From: an uncultured Alphaproteobacteria bacterium
GTDB lineage: Bacteria > Pseudomonadota > Alphaproteobacteria > CAAHEQ01 > UBA3637
Assembly: GCA_944393195.1 (NCBI GenBank)
Contig: CALXZG010000005.1
Coordinates: forward strand, 1-64,000
Direction of reading: 5' to 3'
DNA: 64,000 nt
The translations under genes were made by a program, and so were the position numbers. The notes beneath the pieces are model-generated. The model was given only the letters and a program-made list of their open reading frames with translations, searched no databases and was not told the origin of the DNA. Positions 61,940-64,000 of this stretch are shown one piece after another (within the stretch, counting starts at the first letter, position 1; every line of letters begins with the position of its first letter).

Positions 61940-63660
61940 GACGCACCCTTCTTTCCGTGTACGCCCGCCTCTTTTGATGCCTCAGGGACAACCGGTGCCA
62001 CATCCTGTTTTTCGTCCTTAACGGTCACATCAACCGTATCCGAAACCGCCGCCGATACCTGCCCATCTTCTGCCGCCTCATCATTTCCTTTGTCGGAAGC
62101 AACCACTTGGTCATACAAAGATACTTGGTTTTTACCGTTATGCTTCGAATGATATAAAGCCACATCCGCCTGCTTAATCAACGTTTCCAACGTTGTCGCG
62201 CCCCGTCCCGAAATACCCAGACTGATTGTCACGGGGATTCGTTTTCCGTTAACCTCAACCGGCATGTTTTCAACAGCCTTCCGCACATGCTCTGCCGCGA
62301 TTTTTCCATCCTCCGGCGACGTCTGTGCGAAGAAAATAACAAACTCTTCCCCCCCAAAGCGCGCCACGACATCCGATTGCCGAGTCGTCTGTTTTAACGT
62401 CTGCGCCAAAGCGACCAACACCTGATCCCCGACATCATGCCCATATGTATCATTGAATTTCTTAAATGAATCAATATCAATCATCGCAACCGAATACGGC
62501 GAACCGTATCGTTCCGCAACCCGCAACAACTGATGCGTCATCACTTCAAATTGCCGTCTGTTATTCAACCCCGTCAACGGGTCGGTCGATGCCTGCCTCT
62601 GTAACAATTCCGCCACACGACGGCGTTCCGTAATATCTTTAAACGTAGAATATAAAGCAACTTCTTCATCCAATTCAATCGGACGAGAAGCAATATCCAT
62701 CCACAAAATCTCATCCCGTTTCGGATGATGCATTTGCACTTCAAAAGAAGACAATACCCGCTCCGACCGCATTTTAGCCGTCATTTCCTGACGCTTTTCG
62801 GCATGAACGAAATAATCGACCAGCCGATAAGCAAAAATCTCTCCCTTTCTTAATTGAAAAGCCTGTTGCGCCGCCGGATTTAAATAAAGCACGGTATCAT
62901 CCCGTACACGGGAAATGATAATCGGAAAAGGCGAAATATCCCATAGTTCACGCCGTGTATTGCTTTCCTGCAATAATGCCATTTCCAAACGGGCCACCCG
63001 TCCGTTAGAAAAACGAACCTGCGTCGCCATCGACAACAACATAGTCACCGTATAACATCCTAGAATCGTTATCATATCCACACTTGGGATAAGCTGTATC
63101 AACAAATAAACATAACAAATACCAAGCACCACAAAACCGGTCCCCATTCCTCGTATGGTATCGCCTTCCCGTGTCGTCGGGGCCGCATAAAAAGAAATAC
63201 CGACCAACAATAAACTGATCGCCAAATACATTAACGGCAGTTGTGCAATAAATTCAGGCGGCAAAGCCAATACAGATAACCCGATACCGACACCGCCCAA
63301 TAAAATCGCCAGAACAGGGATCAAAAACGTCGCCGAAAAATAAAGACGCAGATTTTTAAAAGCGCCGACAACGAACAACGCCGCCACAATCCCCGTCATC
63401 CCCAACATCGCCCACTCAACGGTCTGTTCCGGCAACGGATAGGTCGGTAAAACCACCGGCCAAAACATCAGGGTGATTAAGACAACATCCCGAACAACCA
63501 ACGCATAAAAACCGGCACTTAAAAAGCTAAAACTTTCCTTTAGGGTTCGTTTCACATAGGGCAAATTAATAAACGTCCCCAATAAAAAAGCACCGATCAA
63601 TTCGGAACCGTAAAGCCGAAAGGCCTCTATTGCCATATCAAAATAAATGGAAGGAATCAT
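61936..63660 (-). CDS. Membrane PAS-GGDEF diguanylate cyclase
   Basis: 574 residues. About seven TM helices (1-215) form a sensor like 7TM or MASE domains; a PAS domain (~245-365) ends YSTFKDITERRRVAELLQRQ; the GGDEF domain follows with active-site GGEEF near residue 430, so c-di-GMP synthesis is likely. RQSD five residues before GGEEF is an intact inhibitory I-site. A Glu/Val/Asp-rich tail of ~60 residues closes the protein. The stop codon overlaps the ftsB start (ATGA). The 5' gap to dnaK is ~150 bp, divergent. Confidence 0.92.
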   Translation of the reverse strand: MIPSIYFDMAIEAFRLYGSELIGAFLLGTFINLPYVKRTLKESFSFLSAGFYALVVRDVVLITLMFWPVVLPTYPLPEQTVEWAMLGMTGIVAALFVVGAFKNLRLYFSATFLIPVLAILLGGVGIGLSVLALPPEFIAQLPLMYLAISLLLVGISFYAAPTTREGDTIRGMGTGFVVLGICYVYLLIQLIPSVDMITILGCYTVTMLLSMATQVRFSNGRVARLEMALLQESNTRRELWDISPFPIIISRVRDDTVLYLNPAAQQAFQLRKGEIFAYRLVDYFVHAEKRQEMTAKMRSERVLSSFEVQMHHPKRDEILWMDIASRPIELDEEVALYSTFKDITERRRVAELLQRQASTDPLTGLNNRRQFEVMTHQLLRVAERYGSPYSVAMIDIDSFKKFNDTYGHDVGDQVLVALAQTLKQTTRQSDVVARFGGEEFVIFFAQTSPEDGKIAAEHVRKAVENMPVEVNGKRIPVTISLGISGRGATTLETLIKQADVALYHSKHNGKNQVSLYDQVVASDKGNDEAAEDGQVSAAVSDTVDVTVKDEKQDVAPVVPEASKEAGVHGKKGAS

Positions 63661-63740
63661 TTTTCACCCTGTCATAAGTTAAATTTGTTTTTATTCTACA
63701 AAAAAATCAAAAAAAAGCAAAGAAAAAATCATGTCTCCTG

Positions 63741-63769
63741 TTGCAAAATACAATGTTATGACCTATATA
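63741..63769 (+). promoter_or_regulatory. Putative promoter of dnaK
   Basis: TTGCAA (63741-63746), 17-bp spacer, TATATA (63764-63769). CCTATAT at this place also resembles the -10 of alphaproteobacterial RpoH promoters (CYTATNT). Confidence 0.45.
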
Positions 63770-63789
63770 CTCGCTATCAGTCATGATAA

Positions 63790-64000
<211 letters not shown>

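Overview
The window looks like a chromosomal segment of an uncultured, fermentative, probably gut-associated alphaproteobacterium outside the Rhizobiales-Rhodobacterales-Caulobacterales group (RF32/CAG-239-like is my best guess, from recall only). Supporting signs are the Gram-negative envelope genes (MlaA/MlaC, AmpG, autotransporters, OM barrels), a bifunctional AdhE with glycolytic genes (gap, pgk, fba), ThyX, a small FtsB-like protein, and a tRNA-His with canonical encoded G-1 and C73. Coding density is high. Most genes have AAGGAG-type ribosome binding sites, and many intergenic gaps hold compact rho-independent terminators.

Layout. 1-2328 (-) is the N-terminal part of a large single-pass membrane protein with a 177-residue repeat, cut by the window edge. 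2478-5537 (-) is a Pmp-type autotransporter broken by one in-frame TAA. 6.0-13.2 kb holds a CxxC membrane protein, fabD, an OM barrel, a PH-domain protein, a DUF3015/DUF4105 pair, an HExxH-like periplasmic protein, exonuclease III and YggU. 13.3-16.7 kb has an intact autotransporter and a second OM protein, then mscL, gap, thyX, and a minus-strand operon of a secreted Pro-rich protein, a ClpA/B-like ATPase with a degenerate first AAA module, and mutY. 23.4-25.4 kb is LOG-mlaA-mlaC. Next come pgk, a DnaJ/CbpA co-chaperone, a tightly overlapping CDF transporter/kinase-ATPase/TM2 operon, tRNA-Arg(ACG), a Cys-rich prepilin-like gene, tsf-rpsB, adhE, and a soluble lytic transglycosylase. 40.3-45.7 kb is a coupled MurC-like ligase/LD-carboxypeptidase/U32 peptidase run plus an AsmA-like protein. 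Then fba, murJ, a Bax-DUF192 fusion, a TraX-like protein, tRNA-His, a second Cys-rich prepilin-like gene, two lipoproteins under twin promoters, a RiPP-like locus, a YqaA protein, a HAD phosphatase, typA, ampG, ftsB with a diguanylate cyclase, and the first codons of dnaK.

The most interesting parts are as follows. (1) 54.1-56.4 kb is an AT-rich island with a 58-59 residue peptide gene (core LPCSCYGSC), a hairpin terminator straight after it, an unrecognised 233-residue protein and a radical SAM/SPASM maturase: a candidate undescribed RiPP system. (2) Four 32-bp palindromes (TRTAACA-N18-TGTTAYA) occur as two pairs, one pair upstream of each of the two prepilin-like genes, and suggest a dedicated regulon. 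(3) A roughly 85-bp promoter-leader is duplicated in inverted orientation in front of two convergent lipoprotein genes. (4) Several unusual architectures occur: the degenerate Clp ATPase, the Bax-DUF192 fusion, the diguanylate cyclase coupled to FtsB, and the repeat protein at the left edge.

The genes give a coherent picture. Central metabolism is glycolysis to ethanol (gap, pgk, fba, adhE). There is a peptidoglycan turnover and recycling set (lytic transglycosylase, AmpG, LD-carboxypeptidase, MurC/Mpl-like ligase, MurJ), outer-membrane lipid homeostasis (MlaA, MlaC), and a set of surface-exposed proteins (autotransporters, prepilin-like Cys-rich proteins) that fits a host-associated life. 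No insertion sequence, integrase or CRISPR array was seen.
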